From positions 62,001 through 126,000 of the forward strand of contig CAMXCT020001727.1 in the NCBI GenBank assembly GCA_947184155.2: a stretch of DNA of 64,000 nucleotides, in the 5' to 3' direction. Numbering within the stretch: the first letter of the stretch is position 1; every line of letters begins with the position of its first letter. Made by a program: the position numbers and the translations under genes. Positions 40,679 to 50,789 of this stretch are shown here, one piece after another. The DNA comes from Cladocopium goreaui. Taxonomy: Eukaryota > Sar > Dinophyceae > Suessiales > Symbiodiniaceae. The notes under the pieces are model-generated. The model was not told the DNA's origin. It worked only from the letters and a program-made list of their open reading frames with translations, and searched no databases.

Positions 40679-40730
40679 GGCGCCCGTCTCGGAGCGGGTG
40701 AGCTGGGCCGTTGCACACCGTCTACCGCCG

Positions 40731-40741
40731 CTGAGCCAAAA
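40731..40741 (-). promoter_or_regulatory. Spliced-leader-like motif / possible trans-splice acceptor of the 14-3-3 gene
   Basis: The minus strand reads TTTTGGCTCAG, which differs from the spliced-leader 3' end TTTTGGCTCAAG by one missing A. It lies 52 bases before the 14-3-3 ATG. Its terminal AG could serve as the trans-splice acceptor, giving a 52-nt 5' UTR. Confidence 0.4.
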
Positions 40742-40976
40742 CGGGATGACGGGATTGGCTTCAAAATCCTGTCCCAAACTGGCCGATTGCCAGTATTATA
40801 GTATGGATATCTTTTGATATCTTGGGTTACTATATCCAGCATGGGGTCCTTTCACCAAAACAAATGAGCTGACAAGGATTGGATTGTATAAGGATATATA
40901 CATATATACATGTGTAAATATATATATATATATATATACTTATACATATGTTCATGTAAGTTGAGGACAACGGCAC

Positions 40977-43545
40977 CTCATTCCATCCTCTTCGAAGTGG
41001 ATGGAAGTAACGACCCCACACTCCGAATCCTGCCACAGCCCAAACCCAAAACCATCGCACCAAGCCATCCACGCCGTAGATGTGCTGATCATCGAAGCCC
41101 AAGGTGGCCAAAATGTCGGCTCCTTAAAGCATAGATGTTGGCGGAATTTACTTCACCAAGCCCAAACAATCCTGAAATGTTGGGTGATTTGCGATGGTTC
41201 TCAATACATCTGTTGTTATGATATTATATATATAAATCAATTAATATATATATAAATAATATGAAATGATATTAAATATATATATATATAATAAAATATA
41301 ATATAATATAATATATATATATATATATATGTTCTATATAATATCTGAACGTTTGGTGGCAAATCTCAATCTCTATCCCAGCCAGCCATTTTTTGAAAAA
41401 AAACATGACCCCAATTTATCTGAAAAACGGCTGGGATCCATGAAACCGATCTAACCAAAATTGAGGAGACTTACAATACATGATCATAATTTATATATAT
41501 ATATGTATTATATATATAGTTATATCTGTAGAGAGAGCGAGAGAGACATAGATATATAGATAATTGATAGATATATAGATATAATTATAGATATATAGAT
41601 AAAATTATATAGATAGATATATATATATATATAATTATAGATATATAGATATAATTATAGATCTATAGATATAATTATAGATATATATATATAATTATAT
41701 ATATATAGATATAATCATAGATATATAGATATAATTGTAGATCTATAGATATAATTGTAGATATAGATATAATTAATTATAGATAAAGCAAACGGCACCT
41801 TTGTTACTAAAAGCAACAGACATGAGTAGATCAGTGGGCGTCATTGGCTTTCTCTCACCCTTGAAGGCCTGTGGGAAGTCCCTGCTGGGAAAATTAGTTC
41901 CATCCAACGTGCCAGAATGGTTTGTCGGATGTATTCAAAATATGTTAAGTTTTTTTTACATTTATATATATATTTATTTATTTATTCATTTATTTATTTA
42001 TTCATACATAAGATCATGATTACCCACCAGTAAAATCACATAACCATGGGACATCACCATGATGAGTAGGTAAATCAATGGAACATATTCCCTTCGTGAT
42101 CTTTGTCGACGGCGAGGATCTGGATTTCACCTTGTCCAGCGCAGATGAGCCGTACAGGCTCATCTTCTCCTGGTGGCAGAAGTTGCTCCGCATGGAGCCT
42201 AAGCCTAGAACCAAAAGAGCCTGGAATTTACAACCCAGGAACTGCAAGTGGTAAAACAAAAAAAAACGTAACCGTAAACTACACCAATTTGTGCATATCA
42301 CGGTTCTCACACGGTGATGAAACATGACTAAACCAAGAACCATCATATGGTAAGTGGTCACCAAACGTGGTTAAACAACCGTAACCAAATGATACACAGG
42401 TCACCCAGAAATCGGTGTTACATCAATCGCCAAAGCCATGCATGTGCCTTTTCTGGTGACCCTGTAAAACAAACTTAGCAAAGTCCTTTGATATCACTCA
42501 GCAAGTTTCCTATCACTAGCCCTCTGTTTGCTTGTTTCCTATCACCCCCAAACATCCAAGGTAGATAAAAAATGGGTCTAAGCATGCCAAGGAATTCATG
42601 CACGACAGATTGTTTGCCGGCTGCCAATTGCGAAGTACAGTACATGTAAATGATTTCACTTGTGTGGGAGGTTGGCTCGTTTTTGCCTTCATTTCCCTTG
42701 AAAACCTGGGATGATGACCCCCACTTTCATACTTTTCAGATGATCGACCGCTGAGCCACTTTTGTTGGCTGCGGGGATTCCTCTTGCGACATGACAACCC
42801 GCCGAAGTGTCTACAATGAGTAGAGACATGTGTCAAGATTCGACTCAATTCCATTCTATGGATGTTTGCTTTACATAAATGATAGAGTGAACCTTTATTT
42901 CCGAATCAAGCCCCTCCTTCTTGATTGAAACACACGTGTATCAAGACCTCTTCAACTGATGACTTGTATTGCCATCAACAAAAACCTTCAAAATCGCCCA
43001 TGAGAAAGAGAAAACTCGTCTTCCAGTCTTCCAGTCTATCATTCCATTATACTGGTTGGTTTATAGGGATTCCCCTATTGGATTATTATAATCACCAATA
43101 TATTCGGTAGTATAATCCCCTATAATCCCCATTTGGATCCATTTGGGGTCTATCTTATTGGAGGATTGCTGCAGCGATGCAAACAGCTTCCCCCTCCAGC
43201 CTTGCCGTGCTCTTCCGCCTGAAAATGGCAGAGACTGGTGAAAGCCGCAGGTTATAAATCAAGCTAGGCATCTGTTTGTAGTCAATAAATGTCATAATTA
43301 TATATGTATATTTAAATACAAATAAAATATCATATTTAATATAACATATAACATATATATATATATACACATATGCAAACCATAGATATATACACTGTAG
43401 CAAATGCACATGTAGTTGTCCACCTAAAGTTGCTAGAGGGTCCAACATGCAGAAACAATACCACCGTCCAAATTAAAGACCCTGGGGATCCAGTCGTGAT
43501 CTCCGAGGATTGGGGAAAGCAACCCGCCCTCGATCCAATTGGCAC
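40977..43545 (-). CDS. Probable ubiquitin-like-domain protein, possibly membrane-anchored (partial gene model)
   Basis: Four minus-strand exons join in phase: 43545-43481 (ANWIEGGLLSPILGDHDWIP), 42810-42749 (VVMSQEESPQPTKVAQ), 42198-42131 (LHAEQLLPPGEDEPVRLI then CAGQ) and 41122-41061 (ADILATLGFDDQHIYGVDGL). The stretch RLICAG, then ATL, then HIYGV resembles the end of a ubiquitin fold (RLI.aGk..L.D..TL..i.IH.v). If the last exon runs on to a GT donor after 40977, it adds a Trp-rich hydrophobic segment (WFWVWAVAGFGVW), as in membrane UBL proteins of the TMUB/Herp kind. Family assignment is inference from short motifs. A competing frame in the 42.2-kb exon has higher third-position GC, and the N-terminal extent is unknown. 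The gene lies about 300 bp upstream of the 14-3-3 start, on the same strand. Confidence 0.45.
41220..41800. repeat. AT-rich simple repeat with atagatataattat units
   Basis: TA runs followed by repeated atatagatataattatag blocks of about 18 bp. It lies in the intron between the exons at 42.2 and 41.1 kb of the ubiquitin-like gene. Confidence 0.85.
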
Positions 43546-44133
43546 CTGTTCAGCAAATTTCTTTCTTCGTTGCTGTTCCTGTCACGAAAAAACATGTAGA
43601 AACTAACCTTGCAATGACCATGGACACTTGCATTGAAACAATGGACCAAACGTTAAACGATACCACATATTTTTGCTGATGTTCTTTAGTCAGCAGCATG
43701 GTATGGACCAAACTAAATAGGTCGTAGATCTTACATATGATGTAGTGTGTATATAAAATATGTAACGTAGGAGGGTCTTTTCTCCTGTGATAGCCATCCA
43801 AGAATGGATCTGGTCAAGCAAAAGCCGTGCCACGCTTCAGTGAAGGATGCATGATATTAAAACAATCTTGAAAAACAATCTGTCACATTCTGTCACTAAA
43901 CCATGATATTGAAACAACCATGGTGACTTGGGGATCCCCCATGACTTAGGAAACATCCAACTGAAACTGACTATGGCTGATAAGTTTCCCTACTATGGGT
44001 TAGTTCATAATCCCCAATACCCCAGGTAGCAAAACTCCCTGTAACAACCAATCAAACATCAATTATCTTATCGACTATATAAACATACATATATATATAT
44101 ATATCCCATTATATCGCCATATGTTTGATACTG

Positions 44134-44214
44134 AACCAATGTTAACCAATGTTAACCAATGTTAACCAATGTTAACCAATGTTAACCTATGTTAACCAAT
44201 GTTAACCAATGTTC
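44134..44214. repeat. Decanucleotide repeat gttaaccaat
   Basis: About eight head-to-tail copies of gttaaccaat, one of them with cctat in place of ccaat. Confidence 0.95.
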
Positions 44215-44297
44215 AACCCAAATATAAAACCCTATAATTCATGGTTAAATATCCATGAACCGCCAATAAAACACTTGCCTTTCCCCTGCACGACGTC

Positions 44298-44380
44298 CTC
44301 TGGTTTGGGTTCTGGTGGCCCGGGTGGCCGCAGGGAAAGCTCCGGGGGTGGCGGCCCTAGTCCGTCCCATTTCCTCAACG
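44298..44380 (-). CDS. Candidate exon, Pro-rich
   Basis: A GC-rich island in AT-rich DNA. On the minus strand it follows a CCACAG acceptor and ends at CCAGAG before a GA donor. One frame gives LRKWDGLGPPPPELSLRPPG followed by PPEPKPE. A second open frame (VEEMGRTRAATPGAFPAAT) would join in phase to the exon at 43545, so the reading frame is unsettled. It may belong to the upstream part of the ubiquitin-like gene. No family recognised. Confidence 0.4.
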
Positions 44381-44824
44381 CTGTGGAAAACTTCAATGGT
44401 TGAAGGGGTTAAGCTCCAATTTTGAAATGGAAAATCATGGGACGATTTAGGACACCGGAAAATCATGAGAACACATGGGAATATTCGAACCATAAACGGA
44501 GATTCTAAGGGAAACATCGAACTAAATGGTGGGTGTTCCACTGCCATCTGATTAACGAAGGGTAATATCCAGTGAGGTTTATCATTATGGTTATTATGGT
44601 TACACACCAGTAGAACTTATTGTGGCTGTATAAGTTTAATGGTGGTTTTATGGTTTTCAACCACTGCTCCGTAGCTAAATATATAATATATACACAACAT
44701 AAAACAGTCATGTATAGTTATAGTTATATCAAAGCTGCGTATATCCCATACATACTGATTTTACTATAATATGGTTATCAACCACATTGTTAATATGTCT
44801 GCATGTTGATATTTCACTAACCTG

Positions 44825-44900
44825 AGAAATAAGGACATTTGGGGATAGTTACCCCTACTAACCATGATTCCAGGGTTCGGTCGCAGTGAAGTTGTGAAAA
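44825..44900. repeat. Dispersed repeat containing gattccagggttcggtcgca
   Basis: The segment from gaaataagg through gattccagggttcggtcgca is matched at 58,600-58,680 (gaaataagcc ... gattccagggttcggtcgca). The ggttcggtcgc core faintly resembles a tRNA-type B box, as in SINEs, but no A box is clear. Confidence 0.55.
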
Positions 44901-45229
44901 TGCATCCAGGTTACTGGATCATGCTATGCTCCTGTCTGCCACAGGCCCTCTGCTGATGTTGGCCTATGGATATCCTCCATCTTCCAACTATAGATGAATT
45001 CGTTGGCCACCAGCCATTCGCTAATCAATTCCGCTTCAAGTCTCATCGGGCTTCTGTTTCTTCCGTCAAATCCATTGATTTCCGCTTATTCAAACAATCA
45101 ACAAATGATTTACACCACCAGCTGTCACTGAATTACTGTATCACACAAATTCAGCCGTAATCTACAAACGGAGCTTAATCCTTTTCTTTGTGCATCCACT
45201 GCTTAGCGGGCTAAACGCTCAATGGATGT

Positions 45230-46246
45230 GATCGATCTATCTATCTACCTACCTATCCATCCATCCATCCATCTATCTATCTATCTATATAATCCATCTT
45301 ATCTATCTTATCTAGCTTTTCCATCTTATCCGTCTTATCCATCTTATCCATCTTATCCATCTTATCTATCTTATCTATCTTATCTGTCTTATCTGTCTTA
45401 TCTGTCTTATCTGTCTTGTCTGTCTTTTCTATATTATCTATATTATCTATCTTGTCTATCTTATCTATCTTATCTATCTTATCTATCCGATCTATCTGAT
45501 CTATCTGATCTATCTAATCTATCTGATCTATCTAATCTATCTAATCTATCAAATCTATCAAATCTATCAAATCTATCAAATCTATCTAATCTATCTAATC
45601 TATCTACTCTATCGAATCTATCTAGTCTATCTAATCTATCCAGTCTATCTAATCGATCTAATCGATCTAATCGACCTAATCGATCTGATCGATCTAATCG
45701 ATCTAATCGATCTAATCGATCTAATCGATCTAATCTATCTAGTCTATCTAGTCTATCTAGTCTATCTAGTCTATCTAGTCTATCTATTCTATCTATTCTA
45801 TCTATTCTATCTGTTCTATATATTCTATCTATCCTATCTATTCCATCTATTCTATCTATCTATCTGTCTATCTATCTGTCTATCTATCTATCTATCTTTC
45901 TATCTATCTAATCCATCTTATCTATCTTATCTAGCTTCTCCATCTTATCTATCTATCTATCTATCTATCTAATCCATCTTATCTATCTTATCTAGCTTTT
46001 CCATCTTATCTATCTATCTATTCTATTCTAATCTAATCTAATCTAGTCTAATCTAGTCTAATCTAGTCTAATCCAACCTAATCTAATCTAATCTATCTAT
46101 CTATCTATTTATCTAATCCATCTTATCTATCTTATCTAGCTTTTCCATCTTATCTATCTATCTATCTATTCTATTCTAATCTAATCTAGTCTAATCTAGT
46201 CTAATCTAGTCTAATCTAGTCTAATCCAATCTAATCTAATCTCATC

Positions 46247-46277
<31 letters not shown>

Positions 46278-46292
46278 CTATCTATCTCTCTC
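45230..46292. repeat. CTAT/CTAATCTAT tetra- to decanucleotide tract
   Basis: Begins and ends as (tatc)n. In between it shifts through blocks with different variant units: cttatctat, ctgatctat, ctaatctat, caaatctat, ctaatcgat, ctagtctat, ctattctat. A segment containing ttatctagcttttccatctt recurs at about 45,305, 45,920, 45,985 and 46,130. The long plus-strand Ser/Leu-rich frame is an artefact. Confidence 0.95.
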
Positions 46293-46406
46293 TATTTCTT
46301 TGTTTGTTTATATATTATACACCCATCTATGAAACATGAAGCAAAATCATTTTTTTCGAGTAACGTGGTAAACCGGTAAGCCCAATAGTAAGCAATTCCC
46401 ATGGTA

Positions 46407-46535
46407 TACCCTCTGCAAATTTGAAATGGTAATTATATATATATATTGCAAAAGGCCATATCATTTAGATTTATTAAACAAAAAAAGCTATCAACATGGT
46501 GAAATTCAATTGCCATGTTGCATTACCAACGGGTA
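46407..46535. mobile_element. MITE, CCCTCTGG family, degraded copy
   Basis: Ends taccctctgcaaatttga and tgcattaccaacgggta. The interior has a TA-rich insertion, and another family member follows 13 bp away. Confidence 0.65.
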
Positions 46536-46548
46536 AATCAAAACATAT

Positions 46549-46670
46549 TACCATCTGGTTATTTAACATAGCCATGGAAAATCACCATTTTTAATAGGTA
46601 AACCAATGTAAACCATCTATAAATGGGCCACTTTCCATGGCCATGTTAAATTAGTCATAACCAGATGGTA
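46549..46670. mobile_element. MITE, CCATCTGG variant, complete copy
   Basis: Ends taccatctggttatttaac and cataaccagatggta, with TA on both sides. The inner pair catagccatggaaaatcacc / ccactttccatggccatgtt is typical of the family. Confidence 0.8.
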
Positions 46671-46795
46671 AAACCCGTCAAACTTGAATGTTTCTGGCGC
46701 CTGGCGCCAAGTCATCCAAGTCCAATCCAAGTCACAGGATGGTGTCAGTGATGCCCCATGTGACACCATTGTTCACCAAATGACCGCTGTAAGGC

Positions 46796-46828
46796 CTCGG
46801 TGCGGCGCTGCGCTTTCCGTGGATGTCA
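46796..46828 (-). CDS. Candidate short exon
   Basis: Minus-strand 33-bp island with an AG acceptor and a CGAG/GC donor, reading DIHGKRSAAP with high third-position GC. It is the first coding-like segment to the right of the tetranucleotide tract and could be an upstream exon of the gene at 43.5-41.0 kb. Too short to identify. Confidence 0.25.
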
Positions 46829-47084
46829 CTGATGGATTTCTATGGATTTCTGATGATAAAACTGGGGGATGGGTGGATTTTGAAGTTTTCTTACTGGGGA
46901 AAATGATGTTTTATGTGTGTATATATATAATATGTTTATCATCAAAGGAAGTTGGGAAGCAATACTTCCGTGTTACGGACAAATAGAATTCTGCGACGTG
47001 AAATGATGCAGGGTGGTAGATCACATAACAATACATAACATAACAATACATAACAAAAGAATAAGAAGCAGTGGAATTGACTTT

Positions 47085-47400
47085 GATGAAGGGTGGTGAT
47101 AATGACGGGTGGTGACGAAGGGAAGTGGTGACGAAGGGAAGTGATGATGAAGGGGAGTGGTGACGAAGGGAAGTGGTGAAGAAGGGAAGTGGTGACGAAG
47201 GGAAGTGGTGACGAAGGGAAGTGGTGACGATGGGAAGTGGTGACGAAGGGAAGTGATGATGAAGGGGAATGGTGAGGAAGGGAGGTGGGGACGATGGGAA
47301 GTGGTGAGGAAGGGAAGTAGTGAGGAAGGGAAGTGCTGACGATGGGAGGTGGTGACGATGGGAAGTGGTGACGATGGGAAGCGGTGAGGAAGGGAAGTGG
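47085..47400. repeat. 16-bp minisatellite
   Basis: About 20 copies of gtggtgacgaagggaa with gacgatggg and gatgaagggg variants. It abuts the 250-bp array on its left side. The reverse strand is open through it (Pro/Ser/His-rich), as expected for low-complexity DNA. Confidence 0.9.
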
Positions 47401-47404
47401 TGAG

Positions 47405-49400
47405 TTGGGGAGGAAGCCGGAGCACGAAACCTTGTGTTTTTCAGTGTAAAGTGGCTGCAGCCGGCGATGAAAGGTACCTTGTCTGTGCGGCGGGTGCGGC
47501 TGCGGTCGTTTCTGTCGCGAATTGTTCCTCCTATGTGTTTTGCAACAATGGTTGTTTCTGTGTGCGTAGTTCTATGCGTTTTTCCTGAAGCTGTGGTTGC
47601 AGATCGCATTGGAATGGCTGCATGAATGTTGCATGGGCTATGTTTCGGGGAGGAAGCCGGAGCACGAAACCGTGCGTTTTTCCGTGTAAAGTGGCTGCAG
47701 GCGACAATGAAAGGTACCTCGTGTGTGCGACGGGTGCGGCTGGGGTCGGTTGGTCGTTTTTTTTTTTGCCGCAGTGTAACGGTGGCTTGAAGCTGCTTTG
47801 GGTGTGCTTGTGTGTGCGTAGTCATAGGGTGTTTTGGCATCTCCGGTTGCAGCTCGCATTGGAATGGCTGCATGATGTTGCATGGGCTATGTTTCGGGGA
47901 GGAATCCGGAGCACGAACCCGTGCGTTTTTCCGTGTAACGTGGCTGCAGGCGACGAGACCGCTGCTGTTTTTCGTTTTTCGGTTTTTTTTTGTGCCCAGT
48001 GAACGGTGGCTTGAAGCTGCTTTGGGTGTGCTTGTGTGTCGTAGTCATAGAGTGTTTGGCATCTCCGGTTGCAGCTCGCATTGGAATGGCTGCATGATGT
48101 TGCATGGGCTATGTTTTGGGGAGGAAGCCGGAGCACGAACCCGTGCGTTTTTCCGTGTAAATGGCTGCAGGCGACGATGAAAGGTACCTCGTGTGTGCGA
48201 CGGGTGCGGCTGGGGTCGGTTGGTCGTTTTTTTTTTGCCGCAGTGCAACGGTGGCTTGAAGCTGCTTTGGGTGTGCTTGTGTGTGCGTAGTTATAGTGTG
48301 TTTTGGATTGTTTTGGAATCTCCGGTTGCAGATCGCATTGGAATGGCTGCATGATGTTGCATGGGCTATGTTTCGGGGAGGAAGCCGGAGCACGAAACAG
48401 TGTGTTTTTCCGTGTAAAGTGGCTGCAGGCGACGATGAAAGGTACCTCGTGTGTGCGACGGGTGCGGCTGGGGTCGGTTGGTCGTTTTTTTTTTGCCGCA
48501 GTGTAACGGTGGCTTGAAGCTGCTTTGGGTGTGCTTGTGTGTGCGTAGTTATAGGGTGTTTTGGAATCTCCGGTTGCAGCTCGCATTGGAATGGCTGCAT
48601 GATGTTGCATGGGCTATGTTTTGGGGAGGAAGCCGGAGCACGAAACCGTGTGTTTTTCCGTGTAAAGTGGCTGCAGGCGACGATGAAAGGTACCTCGTGT
48701 GTGCGACGGGTGCGGCTGGGGTCGGTTGGTCGTTTTTTTTTTGCCGCAGTGTAACGGTGGCTTGAAGCTGCTTTGGGTGTGCTTGTGTGTGCGTAGTCAT
48801 AGGGTGTTTTGGCATCTCCGGTTGCATTGGAATGGCTGCATGATGTTGCATGGGCTATGTTTTGGGGAGGAAGCCGGAGCACGAAACCGTGTGTTTTTCC
48901 GTGTAAAGTGGCTGCAGGCGACGATGAAAGGTACCTCGTGTGTGCGACGGGTGCGGCTGCGGTCGTTCCGGACGCGATTGGTTCCTTCTATGTGTTTTGC
49001 AACAAGTGGGTGTTCCTGTGGTGTAGTTCTATGTGTTTCCTGAAGCTGTGGTTGCAGATCGCATTGTAATGGCTGCATGAATGTTGCATGGGCTATGTTT
49101 TGGGGAGGAAGCCGGAGCACGAAACCGTGTGTTTTTCCGTGTAAAGTGGCTGCAGGCGACGATGAAAGGTACCTCGTGTGTGCGACGGGTGCGGCTGGGG
49201 TCGGTTGGTCGGTTTTTTTTGCCGCAGTGTAACGGTGGCTTGAAGCTGCTTTGGGTGTGCTTGTGTGTGTGTGTGCGTAGTTATAGTGTGTTTTGGATTG
49301 TTTTGGAATCTCCGGTTGCAGATCGCATTGGAATGGCTGCATGATGTTGCATGGGCTATGTTTTGGGGAGGAAGCCGGAGCACGAAACCGTGGGTTTTTC
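47405..49400. repeat. Tandem array of about 240-260-bp units, 8-9 copies
   Basis: Each unit contains ggggaggaagccggagcac; copies begin near 47,405, 47,646, 47,895, 48,117, 48,372, 48,620, 48,861, 49,099 and 49,360. Two unit types alternate in the middle section. One carries ttttgccgcagtgtaacgg; the other (units 1 and 7) carries a ctatgtgttttgcaacaa section instead. Long open frames exist on both strands but differ between copies and follow the repeat, so I do not call them genes. Confidence 0.92.
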
Positions 49401-49679
49401 GAGGAGCGCAGGACTATTGGTTTGGGTTACTTCAAATATGGACTCTGCGCTGGTTGTTTCGAAGCCTTGACAACTGTTTGCACGGAACAAGACGATACCT
49501 TGGCAGAACAGCGCTGCGTTGCCCTGACAGATGATGGTGTGCACGCTGCGGCCATGTTGTTGAGTGCTTACCGAGCAGGTGCAGGATGTCGTTTGTCGCA
49601 AGCAGATGCAGCTTGGGTCCGCAATGTCATTGCGGATAGTGAGAACTTCTTGCCTGATTTGCTTCGTGAAGTGCCATGA
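49398..49679 (+). CDS. Plus-strand ORF of unknown function beside the 250-bp tandem array
   Basis: From the point where the tandem array breaks off (about 49,400) the plus strand is open to a TGA at 49,677-49,679. Readable parts are RRTIGLGYFKYGLCAGCF, AEQRCVALTDDGVHAAAML, SQADAAWVRNVIADSENF and LPDLLREVP. The ORF runs back in frame into the last repeat unit, so its true start is unknown. Unlike the other genes here it shows no intron over 280 bp, suggesting a retrotransposed or transposon-derived fragment. I recognise no family. Confidence 0.4.
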   Translation, partial: FEERRTIGLGYFKYGLCAGCFEALTTVCTEQDDTLAEQRCVALTDDGVHAAAMLLSAYRAGAGCRLSQADAAWVRNVIADSENFLPDLLREVP

Positions 49680-49994
49680 CGGCCAACCAGGCTTCCAACG
49701 TGATAAGCTCTCCAGCCTTTCGTGCCAGTGCGGGCCGAAAAGCTGCCAAAAGCCTAGACGACCAAGTGTAGCGCAGAGAAAAAAGCAGCTGTCGAGCTTG
49801 GACTGCGTGAATCTCCTTGACAGGTAACAACTACACCATGTTCACACTTGCCGTTGCGATTTGATGCAATGCATCAACGCTTGGCATTAATGACCTCAAT
49901 GTTGTAAATATTTTATGGTCTACGCCTTTTGGCCTGTAGAAGAATCAACATGAGTTACGCTCAACCTTGCTGACGTGCAGAAGCGCCGAGAAGA

Positions 49995-50275
49995 GCTCAG
50001 ATGAGATGAAGTGTGGAGTGTGAAGAGTAAAGTGTGAAGTGTGGGGCGTGAAGAGTGCAGTATGAAGTGTGAAGTGTGGAGTGTGAAGAAAGCAATGAGA
50101 AGTGAGAAGTGTGAAGTGTGGACTGTGAAGTGTGAAGTGTGGAGTGTGAAGTGTGGATTGGGGAGAGTGCAGTGTGAAGTGAGAAGTGTGAAGTGTTGAC
50201 TGCGAAGGGTGCGGTGTGAAGTGTGAAGACTGTCAAGTGTGAAGTGTGACGTGGGGCTTCAAGTGTGACATGTGA
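49995..50275. repeat. Heptamer-based minisatellite (gtgtgaa / gtgtgga)
   Basis: About 40 copies of a 7-bp unit around agtgtga with g/a changes. It lies between the plus-strand ORF at 49.4 kb and the 3' end of the JmjC gene. Confidence 0.9.
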
Positions 50276-50789
50276 AACACGACATCAGTTTCGCAGAGTG
50301 CACGCACGCACGGGCTTGGCTGGCGCACGGCGCATGCAAGTTCTATAGATGAGAAAGGTCTTATATATATCTTTAAGGCAACTTCCGCCCCGCCTCGTGC
50401 GGGTACTACTGGTAGGAACATATAGGAACATATAGGAACCCCATGTGATGAGACACACCCTGAAAATCGGATGCGGCCCAGAAGATGATTCTGAGGAAAT
50501 GAAGCTCACCCAGCTGAAGTGTTGGATTTTTCATAAAACTTTGGGGGCGAAATCCATTGAAATCCCCTACTAAACGTCATTTATTAGCGATTGGAACTTG
50601 CAGAATATCCAGGAATCAACCAATGTTGTGGAGCCAATATCCACCTACACTTGGAGATCATTCCATATTCGGGGCTCCTTAGCATCAGGGTTGGGAGAAA
50701 AAGCAAGCACCCAACTGCCAATATCAGCCGCTCCATTTGAATTCTAGACCCAACCACCCAGAAAAATAAACATCAGCATCACACAAGCT

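Noticed and set aside
45222-45911. 229-codon Ser/Leu/Asn-rich frame on the plus strand
   Set aside because: It lies entirely within the CTAT-type microsatellite.
47822-48882. Long minus-strand frames (about 260 codons) rich in His, Pro and Ser
   Set aside because: Products of the 250-bp tandem array. Frames differ between copies and have no start or splice context.
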